64,000 nucleotides of DNA. Source: JADZEM01 sp046328125 (lineage in GTDB: Bacteria > Chloroflexota > UBA6077 > JACCZL01). Position numbers and translations under genes: made by a program. Numbering within the stretch: position 1 is the stretch's first letter; the number at the start of each line of letters is the position of its first letter. Under the pieces are notes generated by a model. The model was given only the letters and a program-made list of their open reading frames with translations, searched no databases and was not told the origin of the DNA. This document shows, piece after piece, positions 1 to 7,565 of the stretch. The stretch lies in NCBI GenBank assembly GCA_046328125.1, contig JAXLXF010000015.1:1-64000 (forward strand), read 5' to 3'.

Positions 1-1658
1 AAGACGCGGGCCTTGCGGTCGCCGCGCTCCTGCTCGACGCCGAGCATGTCGTCGTCCGCGAGCTCTACGCTGGCGCCGATGGCGCCGTCGCGGGGCGTGA
101 ACAGCAGCAGGCGGATCGGGACGTCTGGGGAGATCGCGGAATCCGGATCTGGCGCTGACGCCGTGACCGGGATGACGGTGCCTGCCCGCACGTACAGCGG
201 CAGCCGTTCGAGTGGCGCGGTCGTCTCGATCCACTGCCGGCCCTCGTAGAGCGTGCCGGTCCACCAGTCGTACCAGTTGGCGAATCCCGGCAGATAGACG
301 CGGCGCGACACTGGCTCGGCGGCCTCGGAGAAGATCGGAGCGATCAGGAGATCGCGTCCGAGCAGGAGCTGGTCGTCCACGTCTACGGCGACCGGGTCCC
401 AGGAGAACTCCAGCAGCAGCGGTCGCAGCATCGGCAGGCCGCTCTGCGCCGTCTCTCGCGCGCAGTGGAGCAGGTACGGCAGCAGGCGACGCCGGAGCCG
501 CGCGTACGCCCGAACGACAGCCGCCGTGTCCGAGCTGTCGTCGCCGAGGTCGATCGATCGCGCGACCAGCGGGGCGAGCAGCGCGACCTGTGCCCAGCGC
601 ACCGCGAGCGGCGCGGCTTCGGCGTGAGGCTCGGTGCGCCCGAGGGGCGCCTGCCAGTAGCCCGGCACGGTCAGCCCGAAGCTGAGCGCCTGCTGTACCA
701 GCGCCCGCATCGCGGGAGCGTCGCCTGGGCTGTCAACCTGGCGTGCCGCTTCGGCATCGGCGTCACGTGGCAGGCCGAACGCCGATTCCTCCGGCGGATC
801 GACCCGGCCGGTCAGCCGTGCGTAGCCGGCCAGCGCCGTCCTGGGCCAGCTCGACGGAAGGATGAGCAGGTCGATGGACGGCTCGTCCACGACCAGGGTG
901 TAGACGCCAGCCAGCCGCACGCCGAGGTCGGCGGTCAGGCCGGCCGCGGTGTGAACGAGCACGCCGTAGCCGCGACTGGACAGCAGAAATGGCGGGCGGC
1001 CACGAGCTCCATCCGTCGGCGCATCCGCGAGCGGCGGCGCCGTGCAGTTGGTCCCGATCAGACTGAGCGGTCCCGTCCGGGCGCCCAGCCCGAACAGGCG
1101 CTCCTCCGGCTCCAGCGTCGCCGTCACAGCGCTGGCGCGGCGGTCGGTCCCATCGTCATCGGTCCAGCGCATCCAGGCCAGCGGTGCGACCCGTGCAGCC
1201 TCGCTCACGGTCGCGTCGTACGGCGGCAGGCCCACGACGACCTTGCCGCCGGCGTCCAGGACCGTCACGCCGAGCGGGTCGAGCGTGACCTGGACGGTCA
1301 AGTCTTCCGGATCGGGGCCGTAGCCGCCGTGCCGCTCGCTCGCCAATCGCAACGTGCCGTCCGACGTGGTCACGCTCAGCGGGGCCACGTCGATCTCTTC
1401 GAGCAGGCCCAGGTCGCGCGGCGCCGTCGCCCCGAGCAGCAGTCGCACGGCCCCCGTTTCGAGCACCATCACGGTCAGCTCGGTGCGGTCGATGGCGTCG
1501 TTCAGGGGCGCGCCGGCCAGGATCGCGGCGATGTCGGTCCGGTCCGGGTCGCGGACGCCCTCCAGCTCCAGAATGACGGCGCTCTCCTCCTGCCGCCAGC
1601 CGGTCGCCCGGCGCGCGACGAAGCGCTCGACGGCAGGGTCGTCCAGATACGAGAGCAT
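1..1658 (-). CDS. GH31-like glycoside hydrolase, 3' end beyond window, catalytic barrel section missing
   Basis: Continuous open frame of 552 codons on the minus strand from ATG at 1658, running off the left edge. The N-terminal beta-rich domain, the turn with LPSSWP near residue 267, the late-barrel helix RWAQVALLAPL near residue 353, the RLRRRLLPYLL segment and the proximal C-terminal beta domain (LLLGRDLLIAPIF, VYLPGFANWYDWWTG, PLYVRAGTVIP) follow the order of alpha-glucosidase/alpha-xylosidase family GH31. The first barrel strand and the RWAQ helix are separated by only about 85 residues, against some 250-300 usually, and neither the WxDMNE nucleophile motif nor the acid/base region is present. 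It is either a non-catalytic relative or an in-frame deletion. No convincing Shine-Dalgarno sequence precedes the ATG, so the start is uncertain. Confidence 0.75.
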   Translation of the reverse strand, partial: MLSYLDDPAVERFVARRATGWRQEESAVILELEGVRDPDRTDIAAILAGAPLNDAIDRTELTVMVLETGAVRLLLGATAPRDLGLLEEIDVAPLSVTTSDGTLRLASERHGGYGPDPEDLTVQVTLDPLGVTVLDAGGKVVVGLPPYDATVSEAARVAPLAWMRWTDDDGTDRRASAVTATLEPEERLFGLGARTGPLSLIGTNCTAPPLADAPTDGARGRPPFLLSSRGYGVLVHTAAGLTADLGVRLAGVYTLVVDEPSIDLLILPSSWPRTALAGYARLTGRVDPPEESAFGLPRDADAEAARQVDSPGDAPAMRALVQQALSFGLTVPGYWQAPLGRTEPHAEAAPLAVRWAQVALLAPLVARSIDLGDDSSDTAAVVRAYARLRRRLLPYLLHCARETAQSGLPMLRPLLLEFSWDPVAVDVDDQLLLGRDLLIAPIFSEAAEPVSRRVYLPGFANWYDWWTGTLYEGRQWIETTAPLERLPLYVRAGTVIPVTASAPDPDSAISPDVPIRLLLFTPRDGAIGASVELADDDMLGVEQERGDRKARV

Positions 1659-1785
1659 GTCCGAAGTGTAGGCGAAGTGCGCGCGGGCTACAATCGGTCG
1701 CTCGGCTGTATGCAGGCTGATGCGCCGCAAGCCACTCACCGACGTCCGCCGAGTCGCGACGTCACACGCACATGGAGGTGCCACC

Positions 1786-2559
1786 GTGCAGGCGAACCCG
1801 ATGAAGGCCGCCCTCAAAGAGGGCAAGGTCCAGATCGGCTCCTGGCTCAACCTGATGCGCAACCCGGCCATCCTGACGCTGATGAAGAGCGCCGGCATGG
1901 ACTACGCCCGCGTGGACATGGAGCACTCGTCGCCGTCCATCGAGACCGTCGCCGACATGGCGGTCCTCGGGCGGGCGCTCGACTTCCCAGTGGTGGTGCG
2001 CCCGCCGGAGGGGAATCGCGAGTGGATCACCCGCCTGCTGGACTGCGGCGTCTGGGGCATCCACGTGCCCCAGGTGGACAATCCGGAGATCGCGAAGGCC
2101 GTCGTCGAGGCGTCGCGCTACCGGCCGATTGGCACGCGCGGGCAGGCCGGCTTCGCGCCGGGCACCGATTTCGACCGGGCCGGCGGCACGGCAGCCGGCC
2201 GAGCGTATCTGAACGAGCAGGTCCACATCACCGTGATGTTCGAGTCGAAGGAGGCGTTCGACAACATCGACGGTATCCTGAGCCTGGACGGCATCGACGC
2301 GGTGACCCTCGGGCCGTCCGACCTGGCGCAGGAGCTGGGCGTGATGGGCACGCCAGACCAGGGCCGCGTCATCGACGAGCACCGCTTCAAGCTGATTGAG
2401 GCGGCGAAGAAGCACGGCAAGGACGTGGCGATGCTGGTCGGCACGCTGGACGAGGCTGAGCGCTGGATCGCGGCCGGTGTCAAGATCATCGCCTACTCGT
2501 CGGACGTGGACATCCTGGCGAAGGGGTTCGAGGAGGCCGCGAAGCGCCTCAAGAAGTAG
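1786..2559 (+). CDS. HpcH/HpaI-family aldolase
   Basis: 257-aa class II (metal-dependent) pyruvate-type aldolase that should cleave or form 2-keto-3-deoxy acid bonds. Family residues are visible: the His of DMEHSS, the Arg of GTRGQAG, the metal Glu of MFESKEA and the Asp of GPSDLAQELG. I chose the GTG at 1786 because GGAGGTG ends five bases upstream; an in-frame ATG at 1720 would add 22 residues unlike the family, and an ATG at 1801 is also possible. A second family member lies at 11353-12108. With the M20, enolase-superfamily and sugar-uptake genes nearby it fits acid-sugar or aromatic-acid catabolism, but the substrate cannot be read from sequence. Confidence 0.88.
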   Translation: MQANPMKAALKEGKVQIGSWLNLMRNPAILTLMKSAGMDYARVDMEHSSPSIETVADMAVLGRALDFPVVVRPPEGNREWITRLLDCGVWGIHVPQVDNPEIAKAVVEASRYRPIGTRGQAGFAPGTDFDRAGGTAAGRAYLNEQVHITVMFESKEAFDNIDGILSLDGIDAVTLGPSDLAQELGVMGTPDQGRVIDEHRFKLIEAAKKHGKDVAMLVGTLDEAERWIAAGVKIIAYSSDVDILAKGFEEAAKRLKK

Positions 2560-2568
2560 TCCGCCTTT

Positions 2569-2714
2569 GTCATCTTGAGGCGAAGCGAGCTTGCGAGCGG
2601 AGACGAAGGATCTCACCCCGAGCAGCCGCCACTGTCTGTGAGATCCTTCGCGAGCTCAGGATGACAGGGTGGGCGCCCGAGCTCAGGACGACAGGGTGGG
2701 CGCCAAGGATGACA
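2569..2714. repeat. REP-like imperfect hairpin plus a 27-bp tandem duplication
   Basis: Between the convergent aldolase and SDR genes, CGAAGGATCTCAC (2604-2616) is repeated exactly inverted at 2638-2650, and outer arms TGTCATCTTGAG (about 2569-2580) and CTCAGGATGACA (2655-2666) pair with one mismatch. The right side is tandemly duplicated: a 27-bp unit at 2652-2678 recurs with two differences at 2679-2705, followed by a partial third unit to 2714. It has the architecture of a dispersed intergenic repeat and may also help terminate both converging transcripts. No coding potential. Confidence 0.75.
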
Positions 2715-2719
2715 GACTG

Positions 2720-3613
2720 CTACAGGTACTCGCGGAGGCCGGCTTCGAGCGTCTTGAACTGGACGCCGAACACCTGCTCGGCCTCTGTCGGGTCCACCCG
2801 CTCGTCCATCGTGATGAAGTCCACGGCCCCCGGCGAGAGCGGCGCGTTCGGCAGGTACTGGAGCACCGAGGCTGGGATCTTGACCAGCCAGGCCGGCTGG
2901 TGCAGGAGCGGCTTCTGCTTGCCGAGCACGCGCATGATGGTGCGGATGATCTCGTCCATCGTCAGCGGCGGCCGGCTGCCCAGCTCGAACACGCGGTTGG
3001 TGGCGGCCGGCTCGTCCACCGCCGCCGCCGCCACCTTGCCCACGTCCTCGACGGCGAGCGCCTGCACCTGCTCCTCGCCTGACCCGATCACCGGCACGAC
3101 CGGCAGGTACTTCACGAACGCCACGAACTTGTTCATGCTGCGGTCGTCCGGGCCATAGATCCAGGAGGGGCGGAGGATCACGTACTCCATGCCGCTCGAC
3201 ATAATGGCCCGCTCGGCGCGCTCCTTGGCGCGGAACCACGGCTCGGTCCTGCCCGGCCGAGTCCCGGCGCCGCCCAGGTAGACGAACCGCTTGACGCCGT
3301 TCTTGCTGGCCGCGGCGACCATCCGCTCGGTGCCTTCGCCGTCGATCTGCTCGTACGTCCAGCCCTTGCGAGGGTTCTCGACCGGGTGGTTCGGGAACTG
3401 GACGCAGTGAACGACGACCTCGACGCCACGAGTGGTCGTCTCCAGCGAGGCCGGATCGGTGACGTCGCCAGCCACGTACTCGACGCCAGCGCGGCGCTTT
3501 GCGCGACTCGGATCGCGTGTCATCACCAGGACGCGATGGCCGCCCTTCGCCAGAAGCTGATCGACGACGCGCGAGCCGATGAATCCGGTGCCACCCGCGA
3601 CGAGAACGTTCAC
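2720..3613 (-). CDS. Atypical SDR, NAD(P)-binding epimerase/NDUFA9-like protein
   Basis: 297-aa Rossmann protein beginning MNVLVAGGTGFIGS, the NAD(P)-binding glycine motif. GDVTDPASL follows the third strand and RFVYLGGAG the fourth; the classical YxxxK catalytic pair is replaced by a FRAKERAERAI segment, as in atypical SDRs (SDR_a5 and NDUFA9-like groups) that act as NAD(P)H-dependent reductases or redox chaperones. RPSWIYGPDDR is the conserved substrate-side loop. It is convergent with the upstream aldolase across a repeat and followed 43 bases away on the same strand side by the end of an M20 gene. Substrate unknown. Confidence 0.85.
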   Translation of the reverse strand: MNVLVAGGTGFIGSRVVDQLLAKGGHRVLVMTRDPSRAKRRAGVEYVAGDVTDPASLETTTRGVEVVVHCVQFPNHPVENPRKGWTYEQIDGEGTERMVAAASKNGVKRFVYLGGAGTRPGRTEPWFRAKERAERAIMSSGMEYVILRPSWIYGPDDRSMNKFVAFVKYLPVVPVIGSGEEQVQALAVEDVGKVAAAAVDEPAATNRVFELGSRPPLTMDEIIRTIMRVLGKQKPLLHQPAWLVKIPASVLQYLPNAPLSPGAVDFITMDERVDPTEAEQVFGVQFKTLEAGLREYL

Positions 3614-3656
3614 CGCCCCTCCATAGTCTGCCGGCTCAGCCGGTCGTAGAGCACGA

Positions 3657-4988
3657 TCACTCCTCGCGGTACGTGCGCTCCGACTCCAGGCTGCGCAGCA
3701 GGGCCAGGTACTCGTCCTTCGTCATGTTCGGCTTCGTCTCGGCGACGATCTTCTTGCCAACAGCCGCGCCATTCGCCAGCAGGTCGATCACGGTCATCGC
3801 CATCGCCTTCGCCGGCACGATGGCGGCGGTGTCGTAGTCCACGATCTCGTAATCGCTGCCGTGGCCGGCGCCGCGCGCGCCGCCGGAGTACGGGTGCATG
3901 ACCGGCATAATCTGGCTCAAGTCGCCCATGTCCGTCGAGCCGCTGCGGTGCCCCATATCCGGAGTGATCTCGTCTGGACCGACAAGCTGCTCCGCGTTGG
4001 CGCCGTACAGGTCCACCATCGGCTGGTTCGGCTCCAGCGGCAGGTAGCCCGGCAGGGTGGTGATCTCGACGCCCGCGCCGACCGCCATCGCCGCGCCGCG
4101 CAACGCCCGGTCCACCTTGGCGTTCGCGTCCTTGATCGGCTCGATGGTGGCGCCGCGTACGAACGTCTCCATCGTCGCGACGCGCGGCACGATGTTCACG
4201 GTCTCGCCGCCACGAGTCAGGATCGGGTGGACGCGGATGTGGTCCTGGTCGCGGAACGTCTCGCGCTGGTGGTGGATCGCGGTGAGCGCCAGCGAGGCCG
4301 CGTTGAGGGCGTTGATCCCGTTGTGCGGCGCGCCGCCGGCGTGGGCGGCTTTGCCCAGAAACCTGACGAACTTGGCGACCAGCCCGTTGTTTGTGCTCTT
4401 GAGCGAGACGCGCTTGCCGTTCGGCGTCGCGTCTACGTGGACCATCATCGCCATGTCCACGTCGTCGAGCTCGCCAAGTTTGACCAACTCGGCCTTGCCG
4501 CCCAGGAACTCGATCTTGCCCTGCCTCTTCAGATCGAGGCGGTACTCGATCTCGACGTACTCCTCGGCCGGCACGGCGAACAGGACGACGTGGCCGGCCA
4601 GCTCCGAGAGGACGCCGGACTCCAGCAGCCCGATGCCAGCCCCGAGCATGCTGCCGATCTGGGCGTTGTGTCCGCAGGCGTGGACCGCGCCGGTGACCGG
4701 ATCGGCGGCCGGGTTGTCGCCCACGCCGAGCGCGTCGAGCTCCCCGAGGATCGCCACGGTCGGGCCGTCAGCGGGGGTGTCGAGCTCGGCGCGGACGCCG
4801 GTCAGGGCGAGCCCCTCGCGCGGCTCCATCCCGAATTCGCGGAAGGCGTTGGCGACGATCCGGGCCGTCTTCACCTCGCGGAAGCCGGTCTCGGGGTTGC
4901 GGGCGATCTCCTTCGCGATTTCCACGATGGCGTCGCGCCGGGCGTCGATGGCGGCACAGACCCGGGCTTTCAGATCGTCGAGCGTCAC
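3657..4988 (-). CDS. M20 family metallo-amidohydrolase
   Basis: 443-aa zinc peptidase/amidohydrolase of the M20D (AbgB/HipO-like) type. Visible features are GELDAL and HACGHNAQ (metal ligands in the catalytic domain), the PAEE catalytic/bridging Glu pair, the dimerisation-domain segment GKAAHAGGAPHNGINAL, and MGHRSGSTDMGDLSQ near the C-terminus. These enzymes hydrolyse N-acyl or p-aminobenzoyl-glutamate amide bonds in the cytoplasm. The start codon is followed by MTLDDLKARV, normal for the family. A paralogue lies on the plus strand at 9430-10686. The pair suggests salvage of N-acylated amino acids, but the substrate is not determined. Confidence 0.9.
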   Translation of the reverse strand: MTLDDLKARVCAAIDARRDAIVEIAKEIARNPETGFREVKTARIVANAFREFGMEPREGLALTGVRAELDTPADGPTVAILGELDALGVGDNPAADPVTGAVHACGHNAQIGSMLGAGIGLLESGVLSELAGHVVLFAVPAEEYVEIEYRLDLKRQGKIEFLGGKAELVKLGELDDVDMAMMVHVDATPNGKRVSLKSTNNGLVAKFVRFLGKAAHAGGAPHNGINALNAASLALTAIHHQRETFRDQDHIRVHPILTRGGETVNIVPRVATMETFVRGATIEPIKDANAKVDRALRGAAMAVGAGVEITTLPGYLPLEPNQPMVDLYGANAEQLVGPDEITPDMGHRSGSTDMGDLSQIMPVMHPYSGGARGAGHGSDYEIVDYDTAAIVPAKAMAMTVIDLLANGAAVGKKIVAETKPNMTKDEYLALLRSLESERTYREE

Positions 4989-5126
4989 AGAGCGGCCTCC
5001 TAGAAGTAGTCAGGAGTCAGGGATCGGGAGTCAGGAGGGTGGGGGCGGCTAGCGCAGGTTCAGGGGCGGATTGCGGCACGGCGCGATGCCACAGTCCATG
5101 TCTGAACGGGCGGCGTGTCGCGGGCA

Positions 5127-6062
5127 TCAGCGCTGGGGAGCGGGCGGGCTGTCGGCGTCGCCGTCCGGGCGGCTCAGCTTCAGCAGCTCTTCGAGCTCGC
5201 GCATCACCTCGGCCGGGTCGGGGCGGCTGATCGGCAGGTCCGCCAGCATGTCCTCGACGGTCTGCTCGGGCTCCGGCTCGATCATCACGTCCAGCTGCTC
5301 GACGTAATCGCGCAGCTCCGGATTCTCCCGCATCGCGGCGTCCACTTTCGCTTCGAGCGCCTCGCCGGCCACTTCCAGCTCGGTCAGGTCGATCTCGACG
5401 CCCAGGAGCACCCGGAGCACGCGCAACATGGCGTGGGAGACCTTCGGATTTGGCGCGGCGCGCACGTAATGGGGGGCATGTCCCCAGAGGCTGGCGGCCT
5501 GGAGGTTGCGCTCGCGGCACCCCTCCAGCAGCGCCGATTGCACGCTGCTCGGCCCCTCGTACGACGACGACGTGATGCCGAAGCCGTCGAAGGTTTCTTG
5601 CAGCTCGGGCGTGCTCGCCTGGCCGCTCAGGCTGACCTGTCCGCGGTGGGAGACAGCGTCGTAGGTGCCGCCGAGGACGACGACCTGGGACACGCCGAGC
5701 CGCTCGGCCAGTCCCAACACGATCTCCACGTACTCGTGCCAGTTCAGGTTCGGCTCGCGGCCCTGGAGGATCACCACGTCACGCTCGCCGTTCGGGTTGT
5801 TCCAGGACAGAAACTCGTTCGACGGCCACTCCAGCGCACGCTGGCCCGGCGCCAGGATCACCGTGTTGGGCCGCGTCTCGGTGAAGACGTAGAACTCTTC
5901 AGGGTCGATCTCGGCGAATCGACTCGCGCGCAGCTTGCGCGTGAGAAAACGGGCCGTCCCCGATGCGACTTCGGCAGCGTCAGGCCAGCCGGCAAACGCG
6001 GCCACCAGGATCGGTTTTCGCAGGCTGGGGAGCTCCTGGATCTTGAGCGCGTCCGACGCCAT
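5127..6062 (-). CDS. PAC2-family protein (proteasome-assembly-chaperone-like)
   Basis: 311 aa. The N-terminus LRKPILVAAFAGWPDAAEVAS and the middle VSQVVVLGGTYDAVSHRGQ match the PAC2/ATP-grasp-associated family; GHAPHYVRAAPNPKVSHAMLRVL is the conserved C-terminal block. Members occur in archaea and in actinobacteria- and chloroflexi-type bacteria, related to eukaryotic PAC2 chaperones, with no settled bacterial function. The last 60 residues are acidic and charged (helical tail). Only about 140 bases of repetitive GGGAGTCAGGAG-like DNA separate its stop from the M20 gene that follows. No proteasome subunit gene is visible in this window. Confidence 0.85.
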   Translation of the reverse strand: MASDALKIQELPSLRKPILVAAFAGWPDAAEVASGTARFLTRKLRASRFAEIDPEEFYVFTETRPNTVILAPGQRALEWPSNEFLSWNNPNGERDVVILQGREPNLNWHEYVEIVLGLAERLGVSQVVVLGGTYDAVSHRGQVSLSGQASTPELQETFDGFGITSSSYEGPSSVQSALLEGCRERNLQAASLWGHAPHYVRAAPNPKVSHAMLRVLRVLLGVEIDLTELEVAGEALEAKVDAAMRENPELRDYVEQLDVMIEPEPEQTVEDMLADLPISRPDPAEVMRELEELLKLSRPDGDADSPPAPQR

Positions 6063-6359
6063 ACGCTCGACTCCTTGACCGCCGCACCGGTCGGGGGTGC
6101 CGCCGCGCGGTCGTCACTGTTGGAAGTGTACCCTGACCCGCCCGGCCGATGTCCGCGTTGCAGGCGTCAAGGGCACACGCGTCGCGCGGGCCACGGTCTC
6201 GTGTAACGCGGCGGCAGCCGGCTGTGACTGAGCGGGTGATTCGGACGCCGCTGGCACGGCGCGTGCATTTGAGCGTCGCAAGTCGCTCAGGCGGCCGAGC
6301 ATCTGACCACAACGCGGGCGCCGCAGGCGCCCAGCAACGAACGAACGAGGGAGAGCATC

Positions 6360-6587
6360 ATGGGCACCACCACGACGATCGCATCGGCGCAGTCGCTGTC
6401 GAGCCCGACCTTGACGGGCGACTTCCTCCAGGACGTCTCCGAGATGGCGAGCCGCATCGACCGCCGCCTGCGGCTGACGCTGACGCCGTCTCAGTACGCG
6501 ATGGTACAGGATCTGGTGCTGGCGACGCGGATCACCACGATCGCGCGGGACGCAGCCGAGGAGTGCGCGGAGCCGTCCGCCGCTTGA
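6360..6587 (+). CDS. Small hypothetical protein (75 aa)
   Basis: A 75-aa frame starting at ATG 6360 with GAGGGAGAG seven to fifteen bases upstream, which is a good ribosome-binding site and the main reason to believe it. The protein is a low-hydrophobicity helix-rich chain (DFLQDVSEMASRIDRRLRLTLTPSQYAMVQDLVLATRI) with no signal peptide or known motif. It stands alone between the divergently placed PAC2 gene and the two-component system. I do not recognise a family. Confidence 0.5.
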   Translation: MGTTTTIASAQSLSSPTLTGDFLQDVSEMASRIDRRLRLTLTPSQYAMVQDLVLATRITTIARDAAEECAEPSAA

Positions 6588-6858
6588 TCGCTCCCACCGC
6601 GCACGACCTGCACACATTCTGACACGTCGTCTTCAGCATACCCCCAGATTCCTGGGGCATGGTCTTCAGGCCCGGGCGCGATCCTCTGACGTGTAAAGAG
6701 GCGCAGCCCCCTTCCGCCTCGGCAGGCGGCGAACGGGCCACACTGACGGTGGCGCCAACTGGTGGCACACGACCATGTTCCAGACGCAGACGTATCCGTG
6801 GCACGATTTCGTCGCCGAACGCGGCCCGGCAGGCTATCCTGTTGTCGGTGACGACGAC

Positions 6859-7563
6859 ATGAACGGTCAGCCAAACGGTTCGACACATCCACGCATCCTG
6901 GTCGTAGATGACGAGGATGCCATCCTGGACTTCGTCGAGCTGGGCCTCAAGTACGAAGGGTTCGAGGTTGAGCTGGCGCGCGACGGCCTCGAGGCGCTCA
7001 GCCTGGTGGCCCAGCGTCGCCCGGACCTGATCCTGCTCGACCTGAACCTGCCGGGCCTGGACGGCCTGGACGTCTGCAAGCGCGTCCGGCAGGCCAGCGA
7101 CGTCCCGATCATCATGCTGACGGCGCGCGGCGACGTGGACGAGCGGGTCGAGGGGCTCGAGGCCGGCGCGGACGACTACCTGCCGAAGCCGTTCAAGTTC
7201 AAGGAGCTGCTGGCGCGCGTGCGGGCCGTACTGCGGCGTCGCACCTCGGCCGTCGAGCGGGTGTTGAAGTTCGGGACCGTCGAGTTGAACCGGGACACCC
7301 GCGAGGTGTTCCAGGACGGCCGCCCAGTCCACCTGACCCCGCGCGAGCTCGACCTGCTCGAAGTGTTCATGCTGCATCCGCGCCAGGTGATGACCCGCGA
7401 CGTGCTGCTGGACCGCGTCTGGGGCACCGACTATCTCGGCGACGGCAACCTGATCGAGGTCCACATCAGCGCCCTGCGCGAGAAGCTGGGCGACCAGGAA
7501 CGGCGCCTGATTCGGACGGTGCGGGGGGTGGGCTACGCGCTCTCGGGCACGGGCTTAGGGTAG
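6859..7563 (+). CDS. OmpR/PhoB-type response regulator
   Basis: 234 aa. The receiver domain (residues 12-125) has the acidic pair D17/D18, phosphoacceptor D61 in LLDLNLPG, T88 and K110 in LPKPF. A winged-helix DNA-binding domain (about 140-232) carries LTPRELDLLEVFMLHPRQV and VRGVGYAL. The ATG at 6859 is preferred because the receiver fold starts 12 residues later; an upstream in-frame ATG at 6775 would add 28 atypical residues. The sensor kinase gene begins three bases after the stop, so the two are one operon. The stimulus is not evident from sequence. Confidence 0.93.
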   Translation: MNGQPNGSTHPRILVVDDEDAILDFVELGLKYEGFEVELARDGLEALSLVAQRRPDLILLDLNLPGLDGLDVCKRVRQASDVPIIMLTARGDVDERVEGLEAGADDYLPKPFKFKELLARVRAVLRRRTSAVERVLKFGTVELNRDTREVFQDGRPVHLTPRELDLLEVFMLHPRQVMTRDVLLDRVWGTDYLGDGNLIEVHISALREKLGDQERRLIRTVRGVGYALSGTGLG

Positions 7564-7565
7564 AG

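Noticed and set aside
465..2399. 644-aa plus-strand open frame
   Set aside because: Arg/Gly/Ala-rich translation with no family features; it is antisense to the GH31-like gene and out of frame with the aldolase, both of which have clear motifs. High-GC shadow.
5115..6206. 363-aa plus-strand open frame
   Set aside because: Exact antisense shadow of the PAC2 gene, which carries recognisable family blocks.
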